Shown here: in pieces, positions 45,390 through 56,277 of the stretch | How the letters are laid out: every line of letters starts with the position of its first letter | How positions within the stretch are numbered: position 1 is the stretch's first letter | NCBI GenBank assembly: GCA_944472135.2 | Contig: OX235270.1 | Location: forward strand, 137,593,632-137,657,631 | Origin: Trichobilharzia regenti | Lineage: Eukaryota; Platyhelminthes; Trematoda; Strigeidida; Schistosomatidae | DNA: 64,000 nt | Reading direction: 5' to 3' | Program-made: the position numbers and the translations under genes | Notes under the pieces: generated by a model | The model's input: only the letters and a program-made list of their open reading frames with translations | Told to the model about the DNA's origin: nothing | The model's database searches: none

Positions 45390-45727
45390 GGCGTCAATCT
45401 GAGAAGGGCTGTAGGCGTACTGCTGTAAGTCCTACAGTTCTTCAAGGGTAGTTTGTCGTGCCAGAATCCACAACATTTGATGTGTTGATTGTACATATGT
45501 TTGTGTTAAATACTTGTGTGAGTTCCAATTATTGTAATTGTTGGTCAATCTTACTTATGTCCGGACATTCCACAACTTACAGTCGTCAAACTGTGAAGGG
45601 TTGTAGGCGTACTGGTGTAAGTCCTGCGATTCTTCAAAGGAATTCCATCAAGACATGAACTTCGAGTTTGTGTGTACTGTTGGTATATACGTGTGGTGTG
45701 TCATATCAATTGGTGGTGTCTTGGATT
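45390..45727 (+). other. BEL-B 3' region, no LTR found
   Basis: GGGCGTCAATCTGAGAAGGG matches BEL-A. A block GGGYTGTAGGCGTACTG.TGTAAGTCCT occurs twice (about 45405 and 45597). No copy of the LTR start is seen before the right inverted arm at 45728. Confidence 0.55.
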
Positions 45728-46540
45728 CATTGTTATCCCAATCTAAATACAGAAAGACAGGAATCATGTAATTTAACCATAAACCAAATTCATGTAATTT
45801 AGATAATACTTCTATTTTCGAAGGTATTGCATTGAAGCACTGCAAGTGAATTATTTGCAGTATTGTATTACTTGAGCATTAATCGGAATATTGTTAGCAC
45901 TTACGATGAACAACGGAACAAACTCCTTTCTGATTTCTGTTTAACATTGAAAAGTTGGTCCTTTGTATCTGCTAATGCCAAAATAATGCTGTACTTAAAA
46001 ATTTATAAATTTTCGATAAAATGATAATAAATGATAAAATGGTAACGATCACAAGGTCTGCATCCTGTGTGTCTTACTCTAGCACCTGTATTTCACCTCT
46101 TCTTACCTTCAATTAACGCAACATTTCGTGCTTCCCGCATGAATTTGACTCCGTATAAGTATATTAAAGATTATAATTTAGACTTAAACCAAAATCTTGT
46201 AATCTATTTTTATAAAGTTTCTAAGGGTTTTTTTCGAATTTTCCAATTTCTTATGTCATAAAACAGTGTTCCATTTCAAATTGCACATGTCAAATATGAT
46301 CATGCCTGTACAAACGGTATGTCAATCCTGTAAATTCTTAATTTATGTGAAATATATTATTATTATCCATGTCTCTACAAATAGTGTGTTCTACACAGAT
46401 AGGAATAAATATGTATTTTATTAAATTATTTTTATTAAATATGCTTACTAATCGTATATGTAATCTATCGTACTGATGATACCTGTCAACTGGCGTCCCT
46501 CATGTACAATGTTGAAAATATATTAAAATATATAATAAAA
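45728..46540 (+). repeat. Right arm of the 0.8 kb inverted repeat
   Basis: Starts CATTGTTATCCCAATCTAAA, the exact reverse complement of the left arm's inner end at 42901-42917. Ends with CTGGCGTCCCTCATGTACAA and ATATATTA-rich sequence. See the left arm for detail. Confidence 0.88.
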
Positions 46541-46594
46541 TCATTTACAGACAATTTTATTATAACATGCATGATGGACTTATGTTGAAATAAT

Positions 46595-46647
46595 AATATA
46601 TTCTCATTTTGTACATGAGGGACGCCAGTTTACAGACATCAACAATA
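46595..46647 (-). repeat. Tail-family fragment
   Basis: Minus strand CTGGCGTCCCTCATGTACAA AATGAGAATATATTATTATT. A bare 3' tail directly against the BEL-D gag piece. Confidence 0.7.
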
Positions 46648-47120
46648 TGATTTGTGAGGAGGAACCAAAATTGTCTACTTCTGTTATTAAAGAGTTTGAA
46701 AATGATGAAGTTGACGGTAAAGTGAATATTCGTGATAATGATCATGATACTTCACAGTTGTCTTTGGTTGATCGTTATGAGATCAGGGATATGCCTACTA
46801 CTGCTAAGTTAATTAAAGGTTCTGTACAACTTGAACGTGAAGTAGAAATAAATGCAGATGCAGTTGCAGAAGTTATGGATATTTGTGGGACCGTCAGTGT
46901 GATTGATCAGCATGTAGCCCACCTATCATCAGATGCTATTGCTAAACCTGAGCTGATAGTAAATGACGGCAGTGGTGGTGGTCTTGCAGGTAGACAAATT
47001 TCTGAATGCGAGCATCAACAGCTTCTGATCCACCGCTAACTTCATCAACTGATATCAATCAGTCGTCGTTGGTGTTGTCATCCACAATGAGAAGGACGCT
47101 TATCAACTCAAGTATCTTGT
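46648..47120 (+). pseudogene. BEL-D gag C-terminal fragment
   Basis: ICEEEPKLSTSVIKEFEND and following text match BEL-B 44581-45060 nearly identically, apart from a short deletion near 46707 and a frameshift after GRQISE. It is bounded on both sides by tail-family fragments. Only the acidic region is present. Confidence 0.8.
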
Positions 47121-47139
47121 ACAATATTGTGTGATATTA

Positions 47140-47620
47140 ATAATGTATCCTCATTTTCTTCATGGGGGACGCCATCTTGTCCTAGTGCTAATTGGCGTAA
47201 CCTTGACTAGGATACGTATGTTGACAGAGTTTTGCTGCAAATTGCCAAATGGGGGCCAATACCTTTACGAAAACAATCAAGAGTGGCATCCATCTCCCAG
47301 GACCTTGACTTCGCTGCCGTATACTTTTGGGATGTGACAAAATACGATCACACTTCAGCCCACCATTCGAAGAGCCATTCAAATTCACTAAAATAATGAT
47401 AATATATTCTCATTTTGTACATGAGGGACGCCAGTTTACAGACATCATCAATAAAATAAATTACATATGCAGTTGGCAATCATACTTAATAATAATGTTT
47501 TAATAAAATACATATTTTTTCCTACCTGTGTAGGACACACCAAATATACAGGCATGGATAAGCATTATATAAATTTGGCTTATGGTTAAGTTACATGGTT
47601 GCTGGCGTTTTTGTCTTAGG
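47140..47620 (-). repeat. Tail-family fragments
   Basis: Minus-strand copies of the CATGRGGGACGCCA tail lie at 47145-47175 and 47395-47450. The second continues with the upstream block GTCCTACACAGGTAGGAAAA and CATGCCTGTATATTTGG (47515-47575), as at 56600-56790. Between them 47180-47390 is unrecognised. Confidence 0.65.
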
Positions 47621-47684
47621 TCTGTGGGAACAATATGATAACCAGTCATTCAATGGAGCACATCATGGAATATAGGAATATCGA

Positions 47685-47790
47685 CTTCGCATTAACAAAA
47701 AAACCCAAGTAAGTTTTGGATGGATTAAAAATACTTGGGAAAAAATAAAGCTTGAAGTAATTCCCCAACATAACTTAGGTGTGTACAAGT
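47685..47790 (-). repeat. 3' UTR hairpin repeat, inverted copy
   Basis: Minus strand CAAGCTTTATTTTTTCCCAA, hairpin CCCAAGTA/TACTTGGG, then TTTTTTTGTTAATGCGAAG. Same unit as 56281-56540 and upstream in the same tail order as 47395-47620. Confidence 0.7.
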
Positions 47791-47844
47791 CCGAATCTCA
47801 TTTTTGATTTATATCCAAGGAACTCTGGCTGAGAACAAGCTAAA

Positions 47845-48065
47845 CAAGAGCCTACTGCTCAACAGTTACGTCGACGGAAATGGAAACGGATCGGGCATAC
47901 GCTGAGGAGTTCGTCGAATGGCATAGCACGCCTGGCCATCGCTCGGGTGGAATCCGAATTGGAATCGACGAGTAGGTCATCGGTGTGAGGGTTACTTGGA
48001 GGAGATCGTGATAAAAGAATATGAGAGATTGTGGTCAACCATGGACCTAGATGAATAAGACAGCT
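47845..48065 (+). pseudogene. RTE-like C-terminal fragment
   Basis: QQLRRRKWKRIGHTLRSSSN and ARLAIARVESELES correspond to the region after the RT in RTE polyproteins (compare RQAIARMEPG at 6130-6080 minus). Short and shifted. Confidence 0.65.
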
Positions 48066-48343
48066 GAAAATGGGACGAAGTGTAAATGTGTTGTGGAGGA
48101 TCTATGTTCCCCTTGGAGCCTGAGGGGCTAATACTAGCTTTCAACATCAGTTGCCGAAAACAATTCTTCGTCTGGCAGAGAAACCGTTGGGCGTAGGCGA
48201 AGATACTATTCTTTGTGCATTTAGAACAATGCCTCTCACCTTGTCTTGCATGAATAGTTACCTCCATAACGTTCTCAATACATTTTTGATTGGACACTAG
48301 TAGCTAGTGTGACGTTTCTAGTTTCCTTCAGGGTTGCAGATAC
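48066..48343. other. Unrecognised stretch before the hammerhead motif
   Basis: A 101-residue minus frame (48297-47992) overlaps this and the RTE fragment. It has no recognisable domain and is not called. Confidence 0.35.
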
Positions 48344-48388
48344 GCCTTGCTGATGAGTGCCAACTAGCATGAAACCTAGGTCCAAGGC
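48344..48388 (+). ncRNA. Hammerhead ribozyme motif
   Basis: Stem I 5' strand GCCTTG (48344-48349) comes first, then core CTGATGA (48350-48356). Stem II is GTGC/GCAT (48357-48360 with 48367-48370, loop CAACTA). GAAA (48371-48374) and the palindromic stem III CCTAGG (48375-48380) lead to TC with cleavage expected after C48382. Stem I 3' strand CAAGGC (48383-48388) is a perfect complement of the 5' strand. Every invariant core position of the hammerhead is met and stems I and II are paired. The very short stem III, self-complementary as A-CCTAGG-T, is the kind found in retroelement hammerheads, which often act as dimers. Self-cleavage is a prediction. The host repeat is not identified; it lies between an RTE fragment and a Gypsy integrase. 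Confidence 0.75.
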
Positions 48389-48504
48389 TTCCTGCCGATT
48401 GCCCCCGACCATCTAGTGTTCTCACTACATTGCATCGCTTACATCATTCAGGTATTTGAACTACCATCGGGCCCATTTCTAGTCGTTTTTGACCTAGTAC
48501 TAAT

Positions 48505-48923
48505 AGAGAAGTAAGGAAGTGGGCTCTTATGTGCATAGCATGCGAAGAGTGCAAGGTGTCAGGATATATCATAAGCCCACTTGGCATTTTCTTTACCCAG
48601 ATGCTCATATGGATTTGGCTAGACCGCCCTCAGAATCTCATGAAGATACTTTTGTCTTGATGCATCTTGATCTTATATCTTGACCACTTTACATAAACGC
48701 CTGAATGTCATCCCTCAAAGGTGTATCTGCTAAAACAGTTGTATGTATCTTTGTGGAAAGATGGACGACAAATCTTGTACGGATATCCTCCATAACAACT
48801 GATCGTGGGCGGGAATTTGACAGATGCCTATTTTTAGCTTTGACTAAAATCCTAGGCTGCAAACGCTTCATAACACCACCTGCTATCCTCAAGAAATTGG
48901 CACGATAGAACGTCAGCACTGAT
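48505..48923 (+). pseudogene. Second Gypsy-type element: integrase, first part
   Basis: VRKWALMCIACEECKVSGY is the end of the HHCC zinc region, and SITTDRGREFDRCLF contains the second catalytic Asp. In another frame PQEIGTIERQH contains the catalytic Glu (48892-48917). Sequence differs from the element at 21560-27381. It is cut at 48923 by the 0.94 kb repeat. Confidence 0.75.
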
Positions 48924-49885
48924 AATAATATATATTCTCATATAAACATATAAATTTACATGAAAATGCATGCCATTTTTACAGGCACGATCAAGTATGA
49001 TATAATATTAAATCGTAGATTGTCTACAAGTTAATAATGTTTCAACAGTTAAATATTTGATATATATATAAGTACACATTGTCTGAACTAGGCTGTATAG
49101 TCATTGAATTGTACAATTGTCCTCCAGGTTGAGCGGGAAAATCGACTTCGTTTCGTTTCATCCCGTGGTTGTCGGCATACGATAAGCAACCAATATTGAG
49201 GTAAGTACAACGTTTACAACGGATTGAAAGCTGTTTTTGGAAAAGTAAAAGTGCTAAGGTGAATCAATAAAGTGTAATGAAATGGGTAAGTCCAAGTATC
49301 ACTAATAAATGCATTAATAAAGGAAACTCCCTAGGCTGACAACGTTAATTTGCAATGTATAATGCTTCCTGTACAGTTTTCACTATCATGATGTCCACTT
49401 TTGGTTTTAATACATTTATCCTCAGTTGTGCCAGTTGTTTTTGTTTTTATGCCTTTTTGTGCATTTAGTGCACAACCGCACCTTACAGAGAATAGGAATA
49501 GAATAAGTCGAATCAAATAAATAAAGAGCTATAAAATGTTAGGTTTAATGGAATATAATGAGGATCAAGTTAAGACGTTATTAGAAAATAAATGAGATAA
49601 GACATTGTGAAGTGATATTTAAAGATCCGACAATGGACAGCAAGTTAATTTATACGATGCCCCATAAATCTGTGCAGATCCCACATGGTCGCATCTCAAC
49701 AATAGGCTGAGCGAATGGTATATATTTAAAGGTAGAAGCATGATCTGTTTAGGCGTTCATTATTATCTTTTTCAAGATAAAGATCTAAGCCCTCATAAAA
49801 ATCAGAAATATCTCGAGCCTTTAATTTGTATATTGCTGTTCCTGCAGAATGGGGCGATTCACCTTAGTGACCCCCACCATGTCTA
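48924..49885 (-). repeat. 0.94 kb repeat, inverted copy inside integrase
   Basis: Matches the minus strand of 30352-31292 plus about 20 more bases at its 5' end. ACTGAT occurs on both sides (48918-48923 and 49886-49891). The 61-residue frame (49516-49331) is identical to 30685-30870. The ATT-rich tail is at the left edge. Confidence 0.78.
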
Positions 49886-50200
49886 CTGATCAGCTAACTG
49901 ATAGCTTAAGGCTGGATTATTAGCTGCTAACATTGTACATTGGACTGAATCACTACCGTTAGTTCTCCTAGGCCTTGAAAACTGTTGCTGGCTGTATTAC
50001 TTCCGGGCTAGAATATGGAAACAACACTACGACTAAAACGATGTGCACTTCATCCGGATATATCTTTATTCCACAATAGCTGATGGTTTTACCAATGAGC
50101 CTGGAACCAATATCAACCGTTTCAAACGCCGCCGCAATATCTACTAAACCACTTGGGTCACAAGTTCCAACTCTTGTGTCATTTGATACTTGTTTTTAAT
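49886..50200 (+). pseudogene. Second Gypsy-type element: integrase, end
   Basis: After the insert, QLTDSLRL and then HWTESLPLVLLGL (49930-49970) continue the integrase core end, with shifts. The end of the element is not seen. Confidence 0.6.
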
Positions 50201-51059
50201 TCAACTTCTATTTTCCTGTCGGCTGACTGAACTTAAATGTTTGGCCTCGGTTGACACATCGGCTACTTTTGCAGACGTCAACAGTGGCCAAATATCTCGG
50301 TCCACTCAACCAACAGGAAAATCAAAACTGAATTTGAAATTAACAAGATGCTGATAAGACTGAATGGATCATAGTCTGACGGCCGCTACCTGCATCGATA
50401 GCTGTGTATGACGGTTGCTGTGGCGTCTTTCCACTTGTACAGTAACACTGATCGGTAGGCCAGACCTGGTTCTGTTAGTTCCTTGAGAAGCCTCAGCCGA
50501 AGGTCACCAGATCCCATTGGTTCCTTTATCTAACTTTTCTGTAGCTCGTGCACGGTGAGTAATGACTCCCGTGCGAAGACTGGAGGAATAATCTGTCAAT
50601 GCAACCGCCTTTTCCTAGTCCACTTCATCTAGTTGTTTATCAGTAGTTAGGTTTGAGGCCTGGTTAACATATTATTCCCGGAAACAAAGTGAAGAATTTT
50701 ACTTGGATTGCACCGTTGAGTTTATAGCTAGATGCATTTTGAAACCATCCATTAGTGGCAATCCCCACACTACCTTTCTTCCGATTACGGCTTATAGTTT
50801 TCTGGTCTCTGAAGTCCGAACGTGATAATCACATCCACCATCCATACTTATGCCTAGGTAGTGTAAAATTCTCCCAGTTTTTCCATGCGGGGAGTGCTTC
50901 AACTTCTTGTGACAAGCCGTAGGTTACACGGCTTGGTTGCCCCAGCATAAAGTTACCTGCCTGGGCTTAAGATTTATGTATCACTCCTCTGATGAGGCTT
51001 CTAAAATGACGGCGTTCACATATGCCTTTTAGGAGTCCTACTGAGCTTAGATTTTTGCC
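50201..51059. other. Unrecognised stretch
   Basis: No open frame of note and no recognised motif; less AT-rich than its surroundings. It may be old retroelement remains. Confidence 0.35.
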
Positions 51060-51312
51060 CAACATACAACAGCAACTGTAAATTTAAACGTAAGTTCAGG
51101 GTGACAACTTCCCCCGAAGCCTTGGGGATGTATAAAAATTGAATCCACACTGCTAAAGGGGAGCAGTTTCGTTGTTGAGGAATTCATGACGCGTGAGGTT
51201 TTGACATGCAGTACAAGTGTATTATTGGCGGTACGTTCGAAATTGGTGACATTTTTGCACGTGTTTGCTCTGAAATTTATTTACTGCTTATTGTCATATA
51301 ATTCTTGAAATT

Positions 51313-52797
51313 ATGGTCCAAATCTCTAAAAAACGTGTTCGTAGAAACACAATTGTTTTAGATAGTGGCTTAAATTCGGTTATAACTGCATTACCGCCTG
51401 GTAATACAGTATCAACTACTAGCTCTCAAAATGGTTTGAGTGCAGATCTCACTCCTGTGATACAGGTGAAAGATGTTCTGTTAGAGAACTCTGAGTTCTG
51501 TAAACTAAACCTCCTTTTGAAAGATATGCAGAGGCAAGTAAGTGAAATTCAGAAAAAATTAGATCAGTTTGATAGTATGTCACTGCCAATCTCAAATACC
51601 ACGGAGAGCCGGTCTGATATTGGCCAGGTTAAGTGTTTACTGGATGTAACTCAAAATAAGCTTTTGAATTTAGACCCAATAGCCTGTCTTTTAGAAAGGC
51701 ATCCTAAAATATCTCCAGACAACCTAAATAAAGCTGAAAATCTGATTGACTGCTTGGCTACGGAGGTGATGAAGCGTATAACCTCTTCTCACCAAGCTAT
51801 AGTTTACAACGTCCCAGATTCTCTGCCCCTGAAAACTGTAAGACACAAAATCCTGATTTGTTGCGGCATGGCTAGTGTTCCATGTGAATGCAAACGACTT
51901 CGTAAAAAGTCTAACCAGGCTAATTGCCCAATCATTTTTAAATTCAGTAATTCCCTTGATGCTAGTAAGTTTACTAAATGTCAGGATCACTTAAGACTGA
52001 ATAGCAGTTATAAGTCTATAACCGTAGCTCAGGATAAAACACCGTGTCAGCGCAGAATAATGCGTAGTAATAACCTGGTCACCTCCTCTAGCTTTGATTT
52101 ACCAAATAAGGATCGTGCACAGCAACAGACACCTAGTGCTGAAACTAGCATTCAGCAAACTACACAACAACCACACCTGCCAATGGAACTAGGAACTGAT
52201 TTAGATACCAGTACCCCTGTAAATAAAGCCTCATCGAAAGATGTTAAAATGACTAGAACTTCTGCAAGTTGTTCTAAGAAATTTCCCCCCAAACGTAGTA
52301 ACCTCACCACGATGAACAAATTTCGCAGGGTTGAGACTAATGATGGGGAAGAATACTTTGTATTCAATAAGCCTGCTGAGAGTAAGAATGCCAACAAACC
52401 ATCACTTGTTACGAAAAACTCCTCTCGAAACATAAGTACATCTGGAGGTGTTCCGCATGCTCCACCTTATAGAAAGTCAGGCTCCAAGACTCCTAAAGTC
52501 TTGCAGCCAAAGCACCTTCCTTCACAATTCCCTTTAAGTTATAAAAACAACCCGAAGGTGTATACCGGTATGACGAATAGCAGTTGGATGGGTAGACCTT
52601 CTGATGCTATGCCTTTTAACCGTCAACCTAGGCCCAACCTGTACTACCCTTATATCCAGGAACACATGGTAAATTTTCCAGGTGTCCCGAATCACTGGTA
52701 CGACCCATGGCACCTAGGACCACCTCATTGCACTCCAACCCGATGTACAGACACCCAGTCCGACCTCCTTTTCATTCATAAATTCTTGCGGTGCTGA
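51313..52797 (+). CDS. CR1-like ORF1 protein
   Basis: A 494-residue frame starting MVQISKKRVRRNTIVLDSG. Residues about 60-90 (LLKDMQRQVSEIQKKLDQF) look like a short coiled coil. Residues about 155-250 (AIVYNVPDSLPLKTVRHKIL, CPIIFKFSNSLDASKF) resemble the RRM-like nucleic-acid-binding fold of non-LTR ORF1 proteins. The rest is basic, Ser/Pro/Asn-rich, and ends in a Tyr/Pro/His-rich tail (YPYIQEHMVNFPGVPNHWYD). The expected role is RNA binding and RNP formation for its own element. No frameshift or stop is seen, so it could be made if transcribed. Confidence 0.78.
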   Translation: MVQISKKRVRRNTIVLDSGLNSVITALPPGNTVSTTSSQNGLSADLTPVIQVKDVLLENSEFCKLNLLLKDMQRQVSEIQKKLDQFDSMSLPISNTTESRSDIGQVKCLLDVTQNKLLNLDPIACLLERHPKISPDNLNKAENLIDCLATEVMKRITSSHQAIVYNVPDSLPLKTVRHKILICCGMASVPCECKRLRKKSNQANCPIIFKFSNSLDASKFTKCQDHLRLNSSYKSITVAQDKTPCQRRIMRSNNLVTSSSFDLPNKDRAQQQTPSAETSIQQTTQQPHLPMELGTDLDTSTPVNKASSKDVKMTRTSASCSKKFPPKRSNLTTMNKFRRVETNDGEEYFVFNKPAESKNANKPSLVTKNSSRNISTSGGVPHAPPYRKSGSKTPKVLQPKHLPSQFPLSYKNNPKVYTGMTNSSWMGRPSDAMPFNRQPRPNLYYPYIQEHMVNFPGVPNHWYDPWHLGPPHCTPTRCTDTQSDLLFIHKFLRC

Positions 52798-52867
52798 CGC
52801 ACAAATAGATTTAGGTTATGGTGACATTTTAAGCCAGTTTGTAGTATCCCGTGACTTATTCACGATA

Positions 52868-53490
52868 TTGCTAATTAATGCACGTTCCTTAATCAATAAG
52901 ATATCTGAACTAAGGACATTATTATTAGTCGCCAAGCCTACTGTAGCTCTGATTACTGAATCATGGTGCTCATCCTCTGTACTTGATGTGCATATAGGTA
53001 TCGATGATTACACTGTACACCGTGCAAACAGAGATTGCAAGCGTGGTGGAGGATGTCTCATATATATACATAGCTCATTTGTAGTCAGTAAGGTGGAAGA
53101 TGAAACAATGAATAATGTACCTGACTCACTCTGGGTTGTCTTACATGGAGATAAGTACAAACTTCTCATAGGCTGTGTTTATCGAGCACCAAGCTCAACA
53201 AAAGAAACTGATGCGTTATTAGCTAAATCGTTTGCACACGCATCCTCGTTTAGTGCTAATTACAAAATAATTGCAGGGGACTTCAATCTTCCAGAAGTCA
53301 ATTGGCTAACTAGTTCCGGCCCCCAACGCTTCGACGAATTACTTGCCACTATAGACTGTTATGGATGGCAACAACACGTCCAGACACCTACTCGTGGTGA
53401 CAACATGTTGGACCTTGTTTTTTGTCATGACACAATCCCAGTATCCACTATGTTGGTAATAGATTTTCCAGTAGTGACCATAGAATGGTA
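52868..53490 (+). pseudogene. CR1-like ORF2, AP-type endonuclease
   Basis: INARSLINKISELRTLL (catalytic Asn), VALITESWC (Glu), CKRGGGCLIYI, IAGDFNLPEVNW (GDFN) and DNMLDLVF are in order. One base is lost near 53465, and the last endonuclease motif SSDHRMVLC is read in the next frame (about 53468-53494). That frame joins the RT. Nicking of the target DNA would be the role. Confidence 0.85.
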
Positions 53491-55695
53491 CTCTGCTCTC
53501 TGCCTTTCTCACCACTAAATACAGGAAACAAACAAGACTCAGGAAGCACAATATGTCGTAGTTACAAATATACAGACTGGGGATTAGTCCAAGAACTTAT
53601 TCGACTCTGTCAATGGGATGACTATTTTACCACTGACTCCCTGGAGGCCTTAGTAACCCTGTTTTACAGGAATGTTACCCTTTGTCTAGATACAGTTGCT
53701 CCAAAGAAAATAGTGAAATTAAGTAGACACCGAACTGAATATATTCCAAGGGCACACCGTAATAAGTTAAGGAAACTGAAGAAACAGTACTATTCCACTA
53801 AGGACATATCACTATTGCTCTCAATCCACGAGTCTCTTGAATCTCTCAAGCGCCTACGCTCTCAAAAGGACCTCGACGAAGAGTTAACGGCACTTGAAAG
53901 TACCTCCAAAGTTTATAACTTAACGGCACTTCTTAAAAAACGAATGCAGTCGGCGAGGGAAATCCCATACTTACTTCACGACAAAGTAATCTACAATGAA
54001 CCTGCCACTATCTGTGAACTCTTCAGTGATTGGTTTGCAAACTTTAGTTTAGAAACACATATGCCTGGTGAAACCGCTCCCCTTACTATCTCTTCCCTTG
54101 AAAGCATTGTGTTCACTAATCAGTTAATAGTACAAGCAATTAAAAGCCTTAAACCTTCCACTAGTACGGGACCGGATGGCCTCGCTTCGATAATTTTCAA
54201 AAACAGTGGGTGTGATATACCCCTGTTACTTCTTAAATTCTTCTCAATATCTATGGACACTGGCACTTACCCTAGTGAGTGGAAAACTAGCTTCATAATT
54301 CCACATTACAAATCTGGTGATAGGGCAAACGTCCGCAATTACAGACCCATAAATATAACCCCAGTTATCTCACGAATCATGGAGAAAGTTGTAAAAGATC
54401 AATTGTCAGACTACCTAATTAGGGAAGATCTTGTTACAAGGTCTCAACACGGATTTCTCAAAAATAGATCCTGCGTTACTTGCCACTTCGACTTTTTCAA
54501 CTGCATCACTAGTAGTCGCGAAGCACGTAAGCTAGTCGTTGTTCTCTACTTCGATATATCTAGGGCATTTGACATGGTATCTCACAGTATTCTCTTTGAG
54601 AAGCTGTACTCTTGTGGAATTCGCAACCCATTACTGAACTGGTTAAAATCATTTCTAAGCAACAGGGTACAAATAACCAAAGTTGGATCTGTATTGTCTC
54701 ATCCTAGGCAGATCTCAAGTGGGGTCGTGCAAGGTAGTGTCCTAGGTCCACTTTTATTCACAGTCTACATTAACAGCATTTGCAAGTGCTTCACCTTAGG
54801 CAAACCATTCCTATATGCTGACGACCTCAAAGTCGTCTACTCCTGCTACACTCATGAATTAAGCGATATGGTTACTAAAATACATCTTGAACTAAGTAGT
54901 CTCGCAACATGGTGTGCTGAATCCTGTCTAAATTTTAACATTGACAAATGCGGCTGGATTTGTATTGGCAACAGTAACCTTGATCTAACTCTTGAAATAA
55001 ATGGGCGAAAACTAGCTAAGCTCAACTCAGTCGTAGATCTCGGTATTAGATACTCTAGTAACCTAACGTTCGCTGAACAGACTGATTATGCCAGACGTAA
55101 AACGCGAAGGCTGATAGGATGCATAACACGCAATTTCTTTTGTTGTGAAACTAGGGTTTTATTATACAAAGTATGTGTCCGACCTATCTTAGAATACTGC
55201 CCGTTTATTCTTAGCGGACTAAGACAAAATGACAAGCTTAAATTAGAGGGAGTGCAACGGCAGTTTACCTCAAGAACTCTTGGTTTAGAAAGTGGTCTGG
55301 AATACCATGAGCGATGCGTAAGACTAAGATTAGAACCCCTCTGGAAAAGACGCCTTAAGCTAAACCTTATCTTTTACTATAAGCTAACTAATCTTCTCTT
55401 GCATTCCTCCGAGCCAATAACTAAACCTACCGCTGTCATCAGTTACAATCTTAGAAATCATCACAACCTAGCTGCTATGGAGCACTGTCAGACTTACGTG
55501 CGGTACAACTTCTTCTTAAATAAGTTTTCAGTCATTTGGAATAGACTACCAGCTAATGTGCGCGATGCAAACACACTTCCAGTGTTCATCTCCTCAGTCA
55601 CCAGACTACTCAAAGATGACAATGCACTTTTGCGCCTGACTCTTACACCTTCTTTTTCACCCTACATAGATATTTTAAGTTCTTTAAACGTGTAG
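53468..55695 (+). CDS. CR1-like ORF2, reverse transcriptase part
   Basis: A 736-residue open frame with LKPSTSTGPDGLASIIF, IIPHYKSGDRANVRNYRPIN, YFDISRAFDMVSHSILF, SGVVQGSVLGPLLFTVYIN and the catalytic FLYADDLKVVY (YADD at 54821-54832). The C-terminal part includes VRPILEYCPFILSG and IWNRLPANVRD. It copies element RNA at the nicked target. It is separated from its endonuclease only by the upstream single-base shift. Confidence 0.9.
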
Positions 55696-55860
55696 TTACA
55701 ACAAACTACAATTATAAATTTTAATATTATTGGAACTAGATGATTAACATTTCTACACAGGACAGTAATATTAGTTTACACATAATATAAAAGTTAGCAT
55801 AACGGGACTAGTTAGTTTGTGTACCAAAATAACCACAGTTACTAAACAGAATATATATGT

Positions 55861-56270
55861 ATATATTTATTAATCACTCCTTAAGGACTCCCGTTGCTTT
55901 CTTTTGCGTTGCTGTTGTTTGTCTTCTTTTTTCTCTCACCATTTCAGCTTCCATTTGACTTTTTGAATGAGAATGAATAATGTGGATATTTGACCATTTA
56001 CAATGACAAATGATCTGCAAACATTATTGGTCCCGTATCTTTCAGTTGCCTGGTTAATAACGAATTAACTTTCTCCACGACGCAACCTGGATTACATTTG
56101 TGGAATATACTCTTATACCAATGGAAAAGTATCAATTTGTAATACAACGTCACGATTGTAGCTTATAACATAACTGATCGTATCTGTAAAAATAGCTTCC
56201 TTATTACCCAATTTGGATATAAATCAAATCAAAAATAAGATTCGGATTTGTACACACCCAAGTTATATTG
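55861..56270. other. Non-coding stretch
   Basis: No gene seen. ATAACTGATCGTATCTGTAAAAATAG near 56170 is a worn form of the tail-family CCTGTAAAAATGG. Confidence 0.45.
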
Positions 56271-56277
56271 AGGAATT

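Larger units (their letters stand above)
51060..55860 (+). mobile_element. Nearly complete two-ORF CR1-like retrotransposon
   Basis: 5' UTR (about 51060-51312), ORF1 (51313-52797), 70 bases of spacer, endonuclease-RT ORF2 (52868-55695 with one frameshift) and a 3' UTR. Both ORFs are long and otherwise open, which makes this the best preserved autonomous element in the window. Exact ends are not fixed: no clear microsatellite tail is seen, only AT-rich sequence near 55850-55870. Confidence 0.85.

Noticed and set aside
42384..46261. Identical 64-residue frames in the two inverted arms as a gene
   Set aside because: Identity simply reflects the near-identical arms. The frame lies in what looks like a non-LTR 3' region and has no recognised domain.
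50990..51030. CTGATGAGGCTTCTAAAATGACG as a hammerhead
   Set aside because: No GAAA and no paired stem II.
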